DNA of 64,000 nucleotides, from assembly GCA_022393335.1 (NCBI GenBank), contig JAJEKB010000790.1, forward strand, positions 1-64,000, given 5' to 3'. The position numbers and the translations under genes were made by a program. Shown piece by piece: positions 36,016 to 47,559 of this stretch. Each line of letters starts with the position of its first letter. Within the stretch, counting starts at the first letter, position 1. This stretch comes from Macrotrachela quadricornifera (taxonomy: Eukaryota; Rotifera; Eurotatoria; Philodinida; Philodinidae). Below the pieces are notes generated by a model. That model was not told the origin of the DNA. It worked only from the letters and a program-made list of their open reading frames with translations, and did no database searches.

Positions 36016-39012
36016 TCAGATAGATTTTTTGATTTGATAATAAAAAAAGAAAGTTTTTTTTTTAAAAAAATATTTAAAGTTGTCAGATATAATCTCGGTC
36101 TTTTTGCAAGCAGATGTTTTTGTTTTTTATAATACTTTGCAGCAAATAGTTCCGAATGATGAAAACCAGTATCTTTTTTTTTTCTCTATATCAGTGAATT
36201 TTTTTTTGTGATTTATCTATCTTTATGTTTTTTTTTCGGATGTTGTTATCGCATCATAAGTATTATGAATCATGTTTTTTTTCTCCATTCTCCTTCGCTC
36301 TTCTACTTCCTTTTTTTTTTGTTTGTGTTGTTATCGATCAAACAAAAAATAACATAAGTGATAGTGAGTGTCTTCTTTCTTTCTTCTCAAACTTCAGATA
36401 TTTCAGAGAATCTTTTTCAGTTTTTCTTCATTTTTTTTTTCTTTAGCGTTTGTTTTAGTAGTTTGACTGATTAATATATAGAGTGATGTTTTTTTTTCTA
36501 TCAGTTTTTTTGCGCGTGCACGAATTCATCCATCAGTCGTGTTCAAAAGAGTTTATAGTAGTAACTGTATTTCTTCTGTTTGTTTGTTTGTTGTTATTAT
36601 TGTAAGCTTAGAAGATGTAATCTGCTCCTTTCTTTTTTCTGCATTTTCTCGCTTTGATACAGACAAACACGGTTTTTTAAGTATTCATAAATAAAATCCA
36701 GTAGAGAAAAAAAAATCAATCTTTATTTTAGATGATGAAAGTTAAATTAAATATGCTTTATTTTTTTAAGCCATTCAATAAATTTCCAATTCTAGAAGAT
36801 TTTTATTTAAGAATTGAAAATTTGTAAAACGAACATAACGTCTCACTGATGAGTCATAAGCCTATATTCTACTAGACGTTCTTTAATCCCATAGAGTCAT
36901 ATATATGGTCAAAATATCAGTTCAGAAGCGATTAATCAATTGGAATACTAACGTTATTCTCCTATAAAAATTGATCAATCTAATGTCTTCATCATCAACC
37001 CGAAGTCAATATGGATTGAAAAATATTCTTAAACTTAAATAAAAAGTTGTGAATTATATTGTGAAACTATGTATACAATAGTGATTAGTGGAATCGCACT
37101 TATTGATTCCAAAAAAAATTTTGTAGTTTAGCGAGATTTGATTCGTATTAGTGTTTGTTCGATGTCTTGAAGTGATAAAAAATAGATTGGATTTACTTTA
37201 TATATTTTTTTTCATCATATATTTTATATCCTAAACAATTACATCTCGATATGAAAGATAGTTCCAAAAACTTATATGATAAAGAGATTTTTCTGGATTA
37301 GTTCATTTTCGTGTTTTGTTATGTTAATATTTAAGATGAATATCTTACTTGTGTTTGTATTTTTTCTTAAAATTTATTTATAAAATCAAAAATAACGTAT
37401 TTTTGATTATATACATATAACATTTCATGAATAAACTTGTTTCTAAATGAAAGTCAAACTACTTAATTGTTGTACTAATATAATTCAGATATAAATTTCG
37501 GAAAAAAAGCCCTTTCAATAATTCTAACTCCGAAAAATATTTTTTCACAAGTATACGATAAGTTTACAAGAATCATTATTCGATATTAGAATCGAATCGT
37601 AATATTTGAAAAACTTATGAAATAAACTCGTTATAAGAAGACGAACAAATTTAATATATACATTTCAATGAATTGACAATTAAACAAGACGTTATATTTG
37701 TCCTATTTAATGTTCTATTCTGTCGTGCAGGACAAGTCAACCATAGCGCAGAACAGTATAAACAAGAAAAATTTGTCCTTTGCTCATTTCTGGCATATAC
37801 ATTCGTAACGTAAATTTTATCAGTTTTAGTAGCGTATGAACGACATAAGTACCCAAATTTTATAATGCACAATCTGTTTAATAAGTATAATATTGAAACT
37901 ATTCATTGTACTATTGTTTCATCTTAATTATTGCTTTCAAAGAGAGTCATTTTATAACATCTGTGGCATAGCTACTGTGCATAGTCCTTTTTGTAAAAGC
38001 TTGAATCAAAACGTTTATTCATGGTTAGTTAAAATCAGAATTTTGTACTCTCATTGAATATTTCATTGACTTAGGGGAATGATTAGGAATGAGCCAAATA
38101 TTTGACAGAGTTAAAAATAATGTCCGTACAAAATTGTATTCGATATATTTTTGTATTTTGACAGAAACTTCCACAATCCAAAACATAAAAGACATCTCTA
38201 TTATCTACTTTAGTTGTCTATCCTGAAGCAAAGATATGAAATCTATCGTATCATAAACAGAAGATTTCGAAAAACTACCCTTTTTTTTTACAGAATATTA
38301 TTTTTATATATCAATCAATTTTCAGTATTAACTTGCAGCTAAGCAACCTTAAATCATAGTGATATTCTGAGCACATACTACAGACGAACAGATGAGGCTG
38401 ATTCTAACGAGTTACTTTTGGTTCTTTTCAAATATTTTTTACAGCTGAAAGATGTACAAACATCATTTTTCATACTGTTAAATATTTGGCTTATCCCTAA
38501 TCTATCCTAAGTCAAAGAAATGTTCTGATTGCATATTCAGAAATTCAATATAAAACTAATGTTTCAATCAATCATCCTCCAAGATTATATTCGTCTCTCT
38601 GTAAATTTAAAAACGTACAGTTAACAAATACATTTATCGATTGATTTTTATCGAATTTAACATACTTTGTTTTGCACATTCTAATAATCCTATGTCGTAA
38701 ATAATTTCTATTCATTATTTATTTGATATTATTTATCGTTTATTTTCGATGTAAATATTTCTTTTTATAACATAAAATTTAAAAAACACATACAGACCAA
38801 AAGCAAAGGCTACTCATACAGGAAATGACTTAATCATTTCAAATGATACAATTAAATCAATAAAAGAAAAAAAAAAGATTTTTAATTTAACATATGGAAA
38901 AGAAACATATTTTTTTTTGTCTATGTATAGATATTTGCTTTTTGTTCATATATATATATAATGAGGAATAAAATCACAGAAAAGTAAAAAATGAATATCT
39001 TTTTTTGTTTTT
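36016..39012. other. Gene-free stretch between nanos and zdhhc16
   Basis: The first ~700 bp are T-rich and likely include the nanos 3' UTR. The rest is AT-rich and contains an inverted-repeat element at 38066-38515 and dispersed repeat blocks. Frames at 36225-36446 and 37651-37872 are not supported. Confidence 0.35.
38066..38515. mobile_element. Inverted-repeat (MITE-like) element
   Basis: The left arm at about 38066-38130 starts TTGACTTAGG and contains GAGCCAAATATTTGACAG. The right arm, read on the opposite strand from 38515 down to about 38453, starts TTGACTTAGG and contains AAGCCAAATATTTAACAG. The arms are about 65 bp, with several mismatches, in a ~450 bp element. No coding frame lies between them. 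No clear target-site duplication was found, so this may be a foldback or an old MITE. Confidence 0.6.
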
Positions 39013-42000
39013 TTAAACATTATATATTAATAATTTATTTTTTTCTTCAAATGATTTTGTTATTTTTCTCATTGGCCAATTAACTCCATCACAAAATGGT
39101 CTATGAGTTGATGGAATAAAATTTTTATAAAAAATTTCATACCATTTATTTAAACCTAAAAACATTTTCCAATTTAATATAAAACCTAAATCATATGGAT
39201 TAATAAATTTTTCATTTAATTCTTTTAAACGTTTTCTTTCACTTGAATTTGTATGAAATTCAATTGTTGTTTCAGCATTTGTTATTAACCAAAAATGCCA
39301 TAATGTAAAACCAAATAAAACTATACATGCTGTTAATGCAACAATAAATAAAAATAAAAATGTATAATATAATGATGGATTAGTTACACTAGGTAATACA
39401 TCAATATCATTTAAATGTTGACCAAATAATAAATCAAAATAAGTCAAAGCTTTTCGACCAAATAAATAATGTTGAAATTCATTAAAACCTAATGTTGATG
39501 CATAAAATGAACCAATTGTTAAAAAAAAACAAAATTGAAAAAAATAACGATGATTTAAATGTCCAACACAATTATTTATCCATGGACAATGATGATCTTG
39601 ATTTAATATACATCGTGCACATATTGAACAATGATGAGCACGTGAGGGTTTTGGAAATATACATTTTCGACAAATATTTGGACATACTACTTTAGAATTA
39701 ATTATTGAATTCGAAGAATTAAGAGGTGTTTTTGATGATAATTCAGTATAATTGGAATCTAAGAAAAATATATATTTATTATAAATAATTGAATAAAATA
39801 TAATGCTTTACTATTGATTTAAAATGATTCGTTTTATTCATTAATTAATGATTTCTGATTTCATCAGAAAAAAAACATCTTTTTAAAGTAAGATATCCTT
39901 AGGGAAATCTTAACAATAGAAAATAAATATTTTAAATTATTAAAGAGCTTTATTTGATTCTTCATCATAAATTTAAAAAATCAAACTATTTTATTTTATA
40001 GATTAGTTTTTACAAGATATTGTTCAATATTTACTGGAAATAGAATAATATAGATAATGTCATAATTTGTATTAATTTTCCCATCTGTTTTTACGTAGTT
40101 TCATCAATTATGATATTTTCTCTTAATTGGAAGACAAAAAATATCTATAATATGGAATAATATTTAAGAGAAGGTATGCTAGATCATTATCGACGTTATT
40201 TTTTTTATATTTTTATTAACCCATACGAAACATCATGTCATGAAAATTTTAAATTTAAAATATTAGATTTTACTGATGTACTTGTGAAAAATATTGAAGA
40301 CCACAATCCTGCATTTTTTTGTGGTAAACCTTAAAAATGCAAAAAACAATTTTTTTTCACGTTTTAATATTATTTTAAATTTTTCTCAGTTTGTACCCAC
40401 TGTCTAGAGTTGAAAATAGAGACTTGCATCTGACTCCGAACTCCGACTCCGGCAGAGTCGGAGTCGGAGTCGGAGTTAGAGTCAATGTAAATTTATAGTG
40501 GCTCCGAAAAATTTTTTTATCCGTCTTTCTCATAATTATACCGTTAAATAAACGAATACTGTTAAGTCAATAACCAAATAACAGGAAATAGGAAAAAACA
40601 AAAGGAAACATCTGCACAAAATTAACGTCCACAGTTTATATGCCTGAATGGTATCAAACCAAATTTGATTTTTGCTAGTACACTGTTATAGTGTGATTCA
40701 TTTATGTATTTTTCTTTTTTTTCTTTTTGTTTATTATATCGTACAGATGAGAACAACGAAATATGTAAGTGTATATTCTCTGCTTTTTCACTGTATTTTC
40801 TTCATCTTCAGGTATTTCCCAAAGGTTCTCTTCTCTTCATATAGTCCAGATATCTTTCCCTCTTGTTATTTTTTTCCAAGTATTCTTTGATTTTTTTCAA
40901 GGTTTATTTATCTAGATATAGTTTCTATTTGGAAAATAAAATAGGCATTGTTTATTGAGCAATTAGATCAATCTCCCGTTAACATACACTAATGTTAAAT
41001 TACATAATATCTCCGTGTATGAAAGCTCTCGCTTATTTACGACAAAAAAATTTTCGAAGTTTTCCGGAGTTGGAATTGGAGTCATTAAAAATGTTCGTAG
41101 TCGGAGTCGGAGTCAAAAAAGTATGACTCCGCAAGTCTCTAGTTAAAAGACATCTTATAAGATGTAGAAAAGAATTCTCTATGAAATGGCTTATGTCAAA
41201 TGTTATACAAATTTCTTTTAATATATGATTGTTTCTCCAACACAAAGGAGAGATCTATAGTTGATGATTGGTATCAAGCCAATATTATGCCTTTAATCTT
41301 GCTGAGTTCTGACGTTTCAAAAAAAAATGAATCCATATTTTGAAAGTTGTTGAAATTCTTCATCTTTTGGTATATTATCCAAAGCACAAAAAGACATAAG
41401 ACTTTTCAGTAAAGATCACAAATAATGTATCATGCTGGTTCTCAGTATTCATTCTGATCACCAACTGGGTACTATGCGGTTTCAGTCAATCCTAAATCTA
41501 AGTATGACTTCAGATTCTTGCTCAACATAAAAAAAATGAATATAAAAATAATACTGAATCAAATATAAAGTTAATCATATTGAAAAAAACCCATCAATCC
41601 AAAATAACGTAAAAATGCCTTAAAATATATACGTATGAGTATCTTTATAAATAAATTTAATTTTACGTGACGAGAGATGGAGTTATATATTTCGTCGTAT
41701 TTTATGTCATTAAATCCCAATCTTCATAAGTATACATTTAGTTTCTGATATATTTTGTTTTATTATTGAGAAAACTCGATTGTTTTTCCTTAAAAAAACT
41801 TCGCTCTGGCTACTCCTATATAAAACTGATTAGTCTTCTGGCAGATCTTCACTTAAGAATCGCCTTTTAGATTAGAAATAAAAAAATAAGAATGAAACTC
41901 AATTATGGATTGATATGCATATATTGTATAATATTTGAGTTATCATGCGTGAAGATTTGATGGTAAAAAATATCGAGCACATTATCAGACAGAAGTCATA

Positions 42001-42969
42001 AATGTCAAGACCAAGCAGAAATGTCAATTGACATAGACGAATGTATGTATTAAAAGAAGTTCTACAGTATCAGTTTTCTTATTATATAGAAAGAAAATGA
42101 AGTCTATTAAAGTCTTCTTTGTATATATATATCGTTCATTCAAACATTCATTGGTTTTCAAAATATTATCATCAATTAATCAATATACTTTATTGAATCA
42201 GAATATTTTTTATTTTATATTAATAAATTTTTCTTTAATTAGACAAAAAACATATTTACAATCAAAATATATGTATTCATCTGTATTATTTCCTGTCATA
42301 TATGAATGAATATATTTTTTCTAATAATTTTAAGTATATTTATTTATTTTCTTATTTGAAATTTATGCTATTTAGTCATTACTTTTCATAACAAATCTAT
42401 AAAAAAATAATTTTTATTAAAAATCACTTACCATCATTTGTTAAATCAAGTATTATTACATCATTAGATTTTTTATTATTATTATTATTCTTATCAATAT
42501 TTGCTTGACATATTTTCATTAAATCTCTATTTGTTTTATCAAAATCATATGGCTTTCTATATCCAAAATTTGGTGATGAACCTGGATCAACTCTTGTACA
42601 TTGTATATAATTAAACATAATATTAATTAAAAGCCAATGTGAAACAATAATATGACTAATAAATGTAAAATAACTATGTTGTATTCCAATATCATTGAAT
42701 AAATGAACAAATACCGATGTATAAAATATATAAATAACAACTGAAATAATAATAAAAAAAAAACATATAAATAATTTTCCTAAATATTTTGCTAAACGAT
42801 CTGTTAAATAGAATATTGGTTGTAATAATGTATCAATACGGAGATCAACTGAATCATCATTATTGTAAAAAAATATTTGATAAATTAAATATAATCGTTG
42901 ACAAATTTGTATATTGTGAAGTTTTAAACATGAAAATATTGTTCGAAATGAACAACGGCACACACGCAT
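39013..42969 (-). CDS. zdhhc16: Palmitoyltransferase ZDHHC16 (DHHC S-acyltransferase)
   Basis: Two exons, 42432-42969 and 39013-39758, give 427 aa across a 2,673 nt intron; both splice sites and phase fit (NDD/SNYTE). The enzyme transfers palmitate to protein cysteines in ER/Golgi membranes. The Cys-rich domain at ~205-245 contains RKCIFPKPSRAHHCSICARC and QDHHCPWINNCVGH. The catalytic DHHC is at ~234-237. Family-specific parts are the N-terminal DTLLQPIFYLTDRLAKYLGK and the C-terminal NPYDLGFILNWKMFLGL, which point to ZDHHC16 rather than other DHHC enzymes. Four hydrophobic segments are visible, two before and two after the DHHC domain. Met 42969 lies 14 nt downstream of a strong acceptor (TTTTAG at 42984-42985), so the mRNA probably begins with a spliced 5' end. 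ZC3H15 ends 237 bp upstream on the same strand. Confidence 0.93.
40417..41141. mobile_element. Non-autonomous hAT-like element with GGAGTC subterminal repeats
   Basis: The ends are an 11 bp inverted repeat, TAGAGACTTGC (40417-40427) and GCAAGTCTCTA (41131-41141). They are flanked by similar 8-mers, GTTGAAAA (40409-40416) and GTTAAAAG (41142-41149), matching at six of eight positions, as expected for an old 8 bp hAT target-site duplication. Both ends carry clustered GACTCC/GGAGTC hexamers (40430-40485 and 41065-41130) that stand out as GC-rich in AT-rich DNA. No transposase is encoded in the 725 bp. It sits inside the long zdhhc16 intron. Confidence 0.75.
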
Positions 42970-42983
42970 TTCATAAATATAAC

Positions 42984-43206
42984 CTAAAACAGTAGAAAAA
43001 AAGAATATATATATAAATATATATTAATAAAATCTAGATTTTATTTTTATTTTTTTGGTTTATTGGTATCCAAAAAAGATCCTGAGCACATCAGTCTTAA
43101 AAAACTTGATGGAACAATGACAAAAAAATATAAATAACCAATACATCAATTGAATAAAAGACTGACGGCAAAAAAAAGATAAGAGCAATAACATCTATAC
43201 AAATTG
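42984..43206 (-). promoter_or_regulatory. Short zc3h15-zdhhc16 intercistronic region with poly(A) signal and splice acceptor
   Basis: Read on the minus strand, after the zc3h15 stop there is an AATAAA (within CCAATAAACC near 43060), a second AATAAA-like signal, a long U-rich tract and then TTTTAG at the acceptor 42984-42985, 14 nt before the zdhhc16 start. This layout matches trans-spliced operon junctions in other animals. A conventional 5' UTR intron is the alternative. Confidence 0.5.
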
Positions 43207-45647
43207 TTAAGATGTCAAATTTGTTTCACGTAATTGCTCTTCAACATCATCAAGATCATCTGCAAATAAATCTTCATCAATTTGTACTTCTTCATCATCT
43301 TCATCTTCATCCTCATCCTCATCATTATTTACTGTTGATGTTTTATCATCATAATTTGATGTAGTTGCTGATGCACATGCACTAGCAACACCACCACTTG
43401 CTTGATCAAGTTTATTGGCTTCGTCATCAAGAGCAGCTTTAAAAACAGAATAAAAATTTTAAATTTAAAAAAAAAATATTAGTTTTTTCTTTTCAAACCT
43501 TGAGCAGCTGCTGCTTGTCGTCTTTCTTGTTTTTCTCGTTCTATTTTTCGATAATTATCAAATCGATCTTCAGTTGCAATTGTACCCGTATTATCAACTT
43601 CACGTGCTTCTCTTGCTAATAATTCAATATCATCTATATCTCGAATAGCTGCTTTTCGAATTGCCGATGCCTAAATGAACAAATAAATAAAAACAAAATA
43701 ATTCAAATAAGAAATTTTTCTTTTACATTTTCTCCTTGAATCATTTCATTATTATTCTCTTCTTCTTCTTGTTCTTCTTCATCATCAGAACGATGTCGAT
43801 AATCAATATCATTATCAGCATCTTCATCATCATTAGCTATTAAATCAGGATTAAATGTAAACATTTCTCGACCAGATAAACCAAGTAAACGACCATGTTT
43901 AACAAATTCATTTCGTTTTTTTTCTTCTTCTTTAACTAATTGTTGTTTTTTTTCTTCTAGTTTTCGTTTTTTCCATGCAAGAAATGTTTCAAGAGTAACT
44001 TTTGTTACATTAGAACCTAATCCAGCCCGTTCACTTTCAATTAATTCTTCAAGTGATATAGTATCTTTTTGATCTTCAAGTAATTTTCGATCACGTTTTA
44101 ACATAAAACCTATTCATACGATTTATATATATATATATACAATCGTAGAAGTAATTATCTATTATGTAATACTTACCAGGTGGTAAAGCATGTCGATATT
44201 GACAAATCGGACCGTTTTCTAGAGACAAAATAAAACAAAAAAATGTTTTATAATAATAAATTATAAATTAGATGAAGAAGAATAACTTACGACAAGACCA
44301 AAACCATCCGTATGTATTGTTTTCAACTGCTTCAAGAAAATATTTGCATACCTACAATATGGTTTAATTAATTTTTCTAAATCGAAATATATATCAATAA
44401 TTTTCTATTTTCTTCTAGATCTATTTACTTAAAACGAAATACAGTATTATCTTTTTGAAATGATTAGAATTGTTGGTCTATAATGAATGATCAAATTTTG
44501 TATTGGTTCTCGTTAATTTTTTAAAACATGTATTATTCAAAATTAAATATATTATAGAACAGATAAAGTAAACTTTACATTTGACGATAATAGTGAGGAA
44601 AATGACTGAAATATTTTTCTATTCTATCAAATAAATTAGTTTTTGAAAATATATTTCAGAAAGTCAGAGAAAGTAAATGGAAAAATCGATCATTCATTAT
44701 ATGCCTATCGAATAATATTCACTACCATTTCAATTACTACTCAGTAAACTAATAATGATGTACACGTTAAAAAAAAAATAAAATTATAATCAAGGGAGAA
44801 AAAATAGATCCTAATAGATTCATCAGAAACCACAGAATTCACTTTTTTCTATTTAATTGTAACTTATCTATAAAATACATACGATTTGTGTTGCATTCTT
44901 CTTTCGATTATCTTCACCATGTCTTCGTTCAACAACCTCAGCTAATTGTGCGTCATCCCAATTAGCCATTGTTTCTAAATATAAATAAAATTAAAATAAT
45001 AAAATATTTTTTTTTTATTTTACAAACCATTTTCTTTATTTCCATTACCACGTACATCGTCATATAAACTACGTTTTTCTGCTTTACGTTCAATAGCAAG
45101 ATCATGTGAAAACTTACATTTGGCGCCTTTTGTACATGAACCTTGTTTAAAATACATACATAAAACTGATTTTGGATCAGTTCCTAGAAAAAAAAAGTTC
45201 AAATAAATAAATATATATATATATATGTGTTTAATAAAAGAAAATTTATTTTACCAGCAGCTAAGGCTTGTTGAACGATAACAGGTTTAAAAAGAGTTTG
45301 TAATTCTGCTTCAGCTTTTTTCTTGTCTTCTTTTCGTTTTTCTTTTTCTTCTTGCATTTTAGCAATCTATATAATAGAATTAATTTTTTCAATGAAAATA
45401 TTATGTTTTAATAAGATAACAAACTTCTCGAGCTGATTTGCCAGCATTTTGTACTTGATTTTGTACTTGTGCAATAAATTTTTGATTTTTTGCACCTTTT
45501 TTATTTTTTAAACCAAATGTTTTATCCTAAAATTCATAGAGAAAAATGTTTTTTATTTAAATATTATATTCTATATATTACTTCAACTATTTTTGCTTTT
45601 GCTTTGTCAACTGTTTTTTTACTTGCTTGTTGTTGTTTAGGAGGCAT
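43207..45647 (-). CDS. zc3h15: ZC3H15 / DRG family-regulatory protein 1 (DFRP1)
   Basis: Ten exons from Met 45647 to the stop at 43207 (45582-45647, 45425-45526, 45255-45366, 45028-45183, 44883-44974, 44291-44351, 44177-44218, 43727-44109, 43499-43670, 43207-43436) give 471 aa, against 426 in human. ZC3H15 binds and stabilises the DRG1 GTPase in the cytoplasm and is linked to translation. The N-terminus [19 protein letters not shown] and the basic helix [16 protein letters not shown] are typical. Two CCCH fingers follow: [19 protein letters not shown] and one covering [20 protein letters not shown] to [10 protein letters not shown]. The DFRP segment is [20 protein letters not shown], then [17 protein letters not shown]. 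The C-terminus is Asp/Glu-rich, accounting for the extra length. Confidence 0.95.
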
Positions 45648-46569
45648 TGTTTATTTTAAATAATAAAATCTAATAATAAATGATAAATATGTATGAAAAA
45701 CAACTATGGATTCGTATTGAAACAAAATAATTAATGATCATTCATCTTACGAAATAGATGATATTTTTTTATTGGTTAATTTTTTTAACCAATCATTTTT
45801 AATAAACAGAACTCCAGTTTTTATGGTATACGTAATTTATCATACTAAATAAAAAAGTAAACAATGTATTATTGTATGCGTAGTTGTACTGTTGAACAGG
45901 TCATGCTAGTATTTTTGTTGATTTTAGAATTAACCAAACCAAATGTTTTATTTTATTGAACTATATTTTATTCATTTTATTGATAAAATGAAAACATATT
46001 AAATCGTTTTCAAAATTGAGAAAAACTATTCAAGGTCTTATATTATCCTTGAGCATATAAAAATGCTCGAAAATTTTTTTCAAAAGTATTAATTTTAAAC
46101 AATTTCAGTATTTAAATAGGTATTTCTTCAGAATACACACACTGCTTCACTCTCACTCGTTGTTGTGTTAGCGAATGCATATATAGGGCATGCGTGTTCT
46201 GAAAAAGTACTGATTTAAAAATGCTTTTTTTTTCTCTTTCGTATAAATGATCATATATCCCATATTTCCATAAAAAGTCAATCATCAATTGATTGATGTT
46301 TCAAATATATATATAAGAGATAATTTATTCAATCTACAGAATTTCTTCTATTGGTTATATAAACATAACTACTATTTTTGCTTTTATCATTTGAAGGAAA
46401 GATAAAAAAAAAGGTACTATAAAACGGCCTGTAGTAATATATATAGAGCAAAAAAAAAACTTTACCTTGCTTGTTATAATTATTTTTTTATTACTCTTTG
46501 ATCGAGCAATGAATTATTTATATTTTGTGTTTTTTTATAGATCCGTTTTTATTTTATACATTGATAACA
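45648..46569. promoter_or_regulatory. Divergent region between zc3h15 and the cytochrome b561 gene
   Basis: 922 bp without a coding frame. It includes promoters for both genes; the cytochrome b561 start lies 29 nt after a good acceptor (TTTTTTATAG ending 46540), so an upstream noncoding exon or a trans-spliced leader is expected. Confidence 0.45.
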
Positions 46570-47559
46570 ATGGGTAAAGGAAGTTTTAATGAAATTGGTT
46601 CATCACATACAACAATGAAATGGTTTTCTCTTATGGTATTTGGTTCACAAGTAGCTGGTATTATTGCTATTATTCTTTTGGCAGTATTTTTTGGTCAATA
46701 TCGTGGTGGTTTTGCATGGACAGTTAGTTGTTTTTTCTTATTTATTTATTTGTTTTTAATATAATTTTTTTTTTGTAGTCGGATATTAATAAAGAATTTA
46801 ATTATCATCCATTATTTCTGACGTTAGGAATGGTTTTTTTCTATGGTGATGGTAAGTTATTTATTGAAATAAACAAGAAAAAAAAAAAGAAAACAATAAC
46901 TTTTGTTGTTTTTTTCTAAAGCAATTTTAGCGTATCGAGTATTTCGTGATGTAAAAAAAATTCGTGTTAAAATTTTACACGGATCTTTATTAGCACTTTC
47001 ACTTATATTTGCATCAATTGGTCTTAAAGCTGTTTTTGATAATCATAATTTATCTAAACCACCAAAGGCTAATCTTTATTCATTACATTCATGGATTGGT
47101 CTTATAGCTGTAGTTTTATTTGGTTTACAATGGGTATGTGGTTTTGTTAGCTTTTTATTCCCAAAATTAAGTGAAGATATTCGTAAAGCTTATATGCCAA
47201 GGTAATAAGAAAAAATAAATCATTTATATTTTTTGTTTAAGAAATATGTTTTTTTTGTTTTAGTCATAAATTTTGGGGTAAAGCTATTTTTACTCTTGCA
47301 GTTGGAGCTGTTTTAATGGGTATTACGGAATATTGTATTTTGTAAGTTATTTAAATAAATTAAAATTAATTTATTACTATTATTTTTTTTTAGTTTCAAT
47401 ATTTATAACGATGATAAAATAAAATATCAACGAAATATAATAAATTTCTTTGGATTATTCGTAGTTATTTTTGCTATTATCGTACTTTATCTTGTTAATG
47501 ATCCTGGTTATCAACGACCACCGGATAATGAAATTGAACATGTACCTTTGGCAGATTAA
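46570..47559 (+). CDS. Cytochrome b561 family transmembrane ascorbate-dependent reductase
   Basis: Five exons (46570-46722, 46779-46851, 46922-47201, 47264-47341, 47394-47559) give 249 aa in phase, the usual family length. The family moves electrons from cytosolic ascorbate across vesicle, lysosomal or plasma membranes, often to monodehydroascorbate or ferric iron. Six hydrophobic helices are seen. The four heme-ligand His are present: FNYHPLFLTLGM (~H61), VKILHGSLLALSL (~H95), NLYSLHSWIGLIAV (~H131) and SHKFWGKAIF (~H170), with spacings of 34, 36 and 39. The YSLHSW motif and the short C-terminal tail resemble CYB561/CYBRD1/CYB561A3, which cannot be told apart here. The upstream Met at 46525 lies in the probable intron, so Met 46570 was chosen. 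Confidence 0.92.

Noticed and set aside
36846..36853. CTGATGAG, the first core of a hammerhead ribozyme.
   Set aside because: No GAAA core after a plausible stem II and no closing stems were found nearby.
46525..46569. Upstream in-frame Met for the cytochrome b561 gene.
   Set aside because: It lies before a good acceptor (ending 46540) and would add non-conserved residues ahead of the typical N-terminus.
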